Origin: Neolecta irregularis DAH-3
Taxonomy: Eukaryota; Ascomycota; Neolectomycetes; Neolectales; Neolectaceae
Assembly (NCBI GenBank): GCA_001929475.1
Contig: LXFE01000206.1
Coordinates: forward strand, 1 to 64,000
Direction of reading: 5' to 3'
DNA: 64,000 bases
This document shows positions 62,435-64,000 of this stretch, in pieces. Numbering within the stretch: position 1 is the first letter of the stretch; every line of letters starts with the position of its first letter. The position numbers were made by a program, and so were the translations under genes. The notes beneath the pieces are model-generated. The model saw only the letters and a list, made by a program, of their open reading frames with translations. It did not search any database and was not told where the DNA came from.

Positions 62435-62891
62435 TAATGTTTGACAAGTGTGGAGGCGCAATGTCCAATTCCGTTCTTAACAGCCATTTGACCAACCATT
62501 AAGGTGTGATTGAGATTTATCTGTATATTATGAAGATAATTTATCACTTTAATTGGGCGATTTCTAGATGTAGTAGTCAAGAGAATGATGAAAACTGTGT
62601 TATCGTCCCATTCCCTGTAGTTGAACTTATCGGCAGTCATTTGACCCCACCATGGAGCTTAATTTTGGATATACATAGCGATCCATTGTTGGTCGAATTT
62701 CCTTTTCACGTTATATCAGAATATAACGATGGGATACTTTGTCAGAACCACTCACATCGTGTTCCAAACAAAGAAAACAGCACAACTCTCAAACTCTCAA
62801 TCACTCCAAACTCTATATTACACGTTCTACACTTTTCCCTATCAACCATAGCTTCTGTTCCGTTTCCAAAACCCTAGTTTCCAGATAGATT
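62435..62891. promoter_or_regulatory. Divergent upstream region of the hydrolase and coronin genes
   Basis: 457 bp separate the two start codons. No specific site is recognised; a short minus-strand frame here has no domain. Confidence 0.35.
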
Positions 62892-64000
62892 ATGTCCGGC
62901 AAGTTCGTCAGAGCTTCAAAATTCCGTAAAATAATTCTTATTCCTCACATTCTCGCTAAGCGTAAATAGGCCATGTATTCGCTCAACCAAGCAAACGAGT
63001 ATCCCCAAAGGTTAATGCCTCCTATCTCACATTTCCCAGGAACAATGCTACGATAACGTCAAAATTACAAGAAATGCCTGGGACTCAAACTTGATTCAAG
63101 TATCTTCCTGCCAAATATAGAGACCCAACAATTAAGTGCAACTCATCCTACCTTTCAATCAATTGGAATATCAACAGCGGGGGATCATTCGGAGTAATCC
63201 CCCTGAACGAGACGGGAAAAATACCGGAGAGTATTCCTCTTTTTCAGGGTCATACTGCTCCTGTGTTGGATACCGATTGGTCGCCTTTTATGGATACATT
63301 GGTGGCATCAGGATCTGAGGATGCAAAGGTAATGCGAGCCCATTCTGTAGACTTAGCTATAGATTTTCCTTTGGCAAGTTCCAGATGACTTCACTATATT
63401 TGACAACGTGTTTGAAGAAGTAAGGCCCATGGCGAAGTTGACTGGGCATTCGCGGCATGACTATATATTTCGTCATAATCTCATTTATTTTAGGAAAGTA
63501 GGATTCGTTCAGTTCCATCCCACTGCGAATAACGTCCTCGCAAGTGCATCAACAGATGGTGTCAAATTCTGGGATATCGAAAAGGGAGTTGATAATATCA
63601 CACTTAAACACCAAGACATCATTCAGTCAATGTCATTTAACCGTAATGGGTCGCTCCTAGTTACGACCTGCCGCGATAAGATGATCAGAATATTCGATCC
63701 ACGAGCACAGATTTCTCCAGTTCAAGAAGCTAAAGGCCACGAAGGAGCGAAAAACTCAAGAGTTGTATGGTTGGGAGACTTGGACCGAATTGCGACGACG
63801 GGGTTTGGAAAATATAGCGGTCGACAACTTGGCTTATTTGATACTACTGCATTAGGAAAAGGACCGATTAGCCATGATTTCATCGAATTAGATTCATCTT
63901 CAGGGATTACTATGCCTTTCTGGGATCCGGACACAAAGATTCTTTACCTGGCTGGAAAAGGGTGTGCTTACTAATTGTAAGAGACACATTAATGAAATAT
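62892..64000 (+). CDS. CRN1: Coronin, actin-binding WD40 protein (3' end outside window)
   Basis: N-terminal ~290 residues of coronin, which binds F-actin and the Arp2/3 complex. Exons 62892-62925, 62970-62998, 63040-63099, 63137-63328, 63363-63454, 63494-63961, then probably 63982 onward. Landmarks: MSGKFVRASKFRHVF, NAWDSNLIQ, SINWNINSGGSFGVIPL, LFQGHTAPVLDTDWSPF, LWQVPDDF, LTGHSRKVGFVQFHPTANN and YLAGKG. The intron 63455-63493 uses a GC donor (CG|GCATGA). After AGKG the family's D-x-x-x-[RK]-Y appears as DTLMKY only if a 20-nt intron (63962-63981) is removed; otherwise a normal intron runs past the window end. The coiled-coil tail is not in view. Confidence 0.9.

Overview
The window is nuclear DNA of a fungus, most likely an ascomycete or basidiomycete (Dikarya). 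The genes are spliced and closely packed. They include fungal families: a full-length PDR-type ABC transporter with the degenerate first Walker A, Atg17, a Pex8-like protein, an Ldb19-type arrestin and a secreted phospholipase B. I could not place the species. The most striking general trait is intron size. About 112 introns can be deduced by joining conserved protein segments; most are 33-44 nt, and seven start with GC instead of GT. Most genes are split into short exons, so single open reading frames give only fragments and some genes (RPC25, U2AF small subunit, NIP7, HAT1) are almost invisible without splicing by eye. All exon coordinates below are my own reading.

Layout. 1-3.2 kb: two tandem paralogous secreted cysteine-containing proteins, with a hAT-like MITE between them. 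4-13.6 kb: BTB protein (-), Trm732/THADA (+), Vip1-like RRM protein (+), a foldback MITE, arginyl-tRNA synthetase (+). 13.9-19 kb: two unrecognised membrane proteins and a gene-poor stretch holding a second, inverted copy of the hAT-like MITE. 19-29 kb: Ldb19/ART-type arrestin, Rtf2, RNA polymerase III subunit Rpc25 (-), U2AF small subunit (-), a Pex8-like peroxisome protein (-), a repeat cluster with an inverted copy of a Pex8 exon, and Rio1 kinase (-). 29-35 kb: cohesin SMC3 (+) facing Atg17 (-). 36-44 kb: PDR transporter (+) and phospholipase B (-). 45-52 kb: Hat1 (-), a ZIP transporter (+), mitochondrial 3-ketoacyl-ACP synthase Cem1 (-), a small membrane ORF (+), and a RING-PHD protein (-). 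52-64 kb: SRP72 (+), Nip7 (-), Pus1 (+), a membrane protein (-), a large disordered protein (+), an isochorismatase-like hydrolase (-), and coronin (+, cut by the window end).

Most genes are housekeeping, with RNA and translation work well represented: tRNA charging and modification, Pol III, splicing, 60S and 40S biogenesis, and SRP. Neighbours are often divergent or convergent with very small gaps. HAT1 and ZIP share 101 bp, NIP7 and PUS1 share 98 bp, and the ZIP and CEM1 stop codons overlap. Accessory material is limited to the secreted pair, the MITEs, GC-rich repeat modules and the duplicated Pex8 fragment. I found no self-contained novel system. The points most worth checking are the tiny and GC-AG introns (including a possible 20-nt intron in coronin), the secreted gene pair, and the inverted Pex8 duplication.
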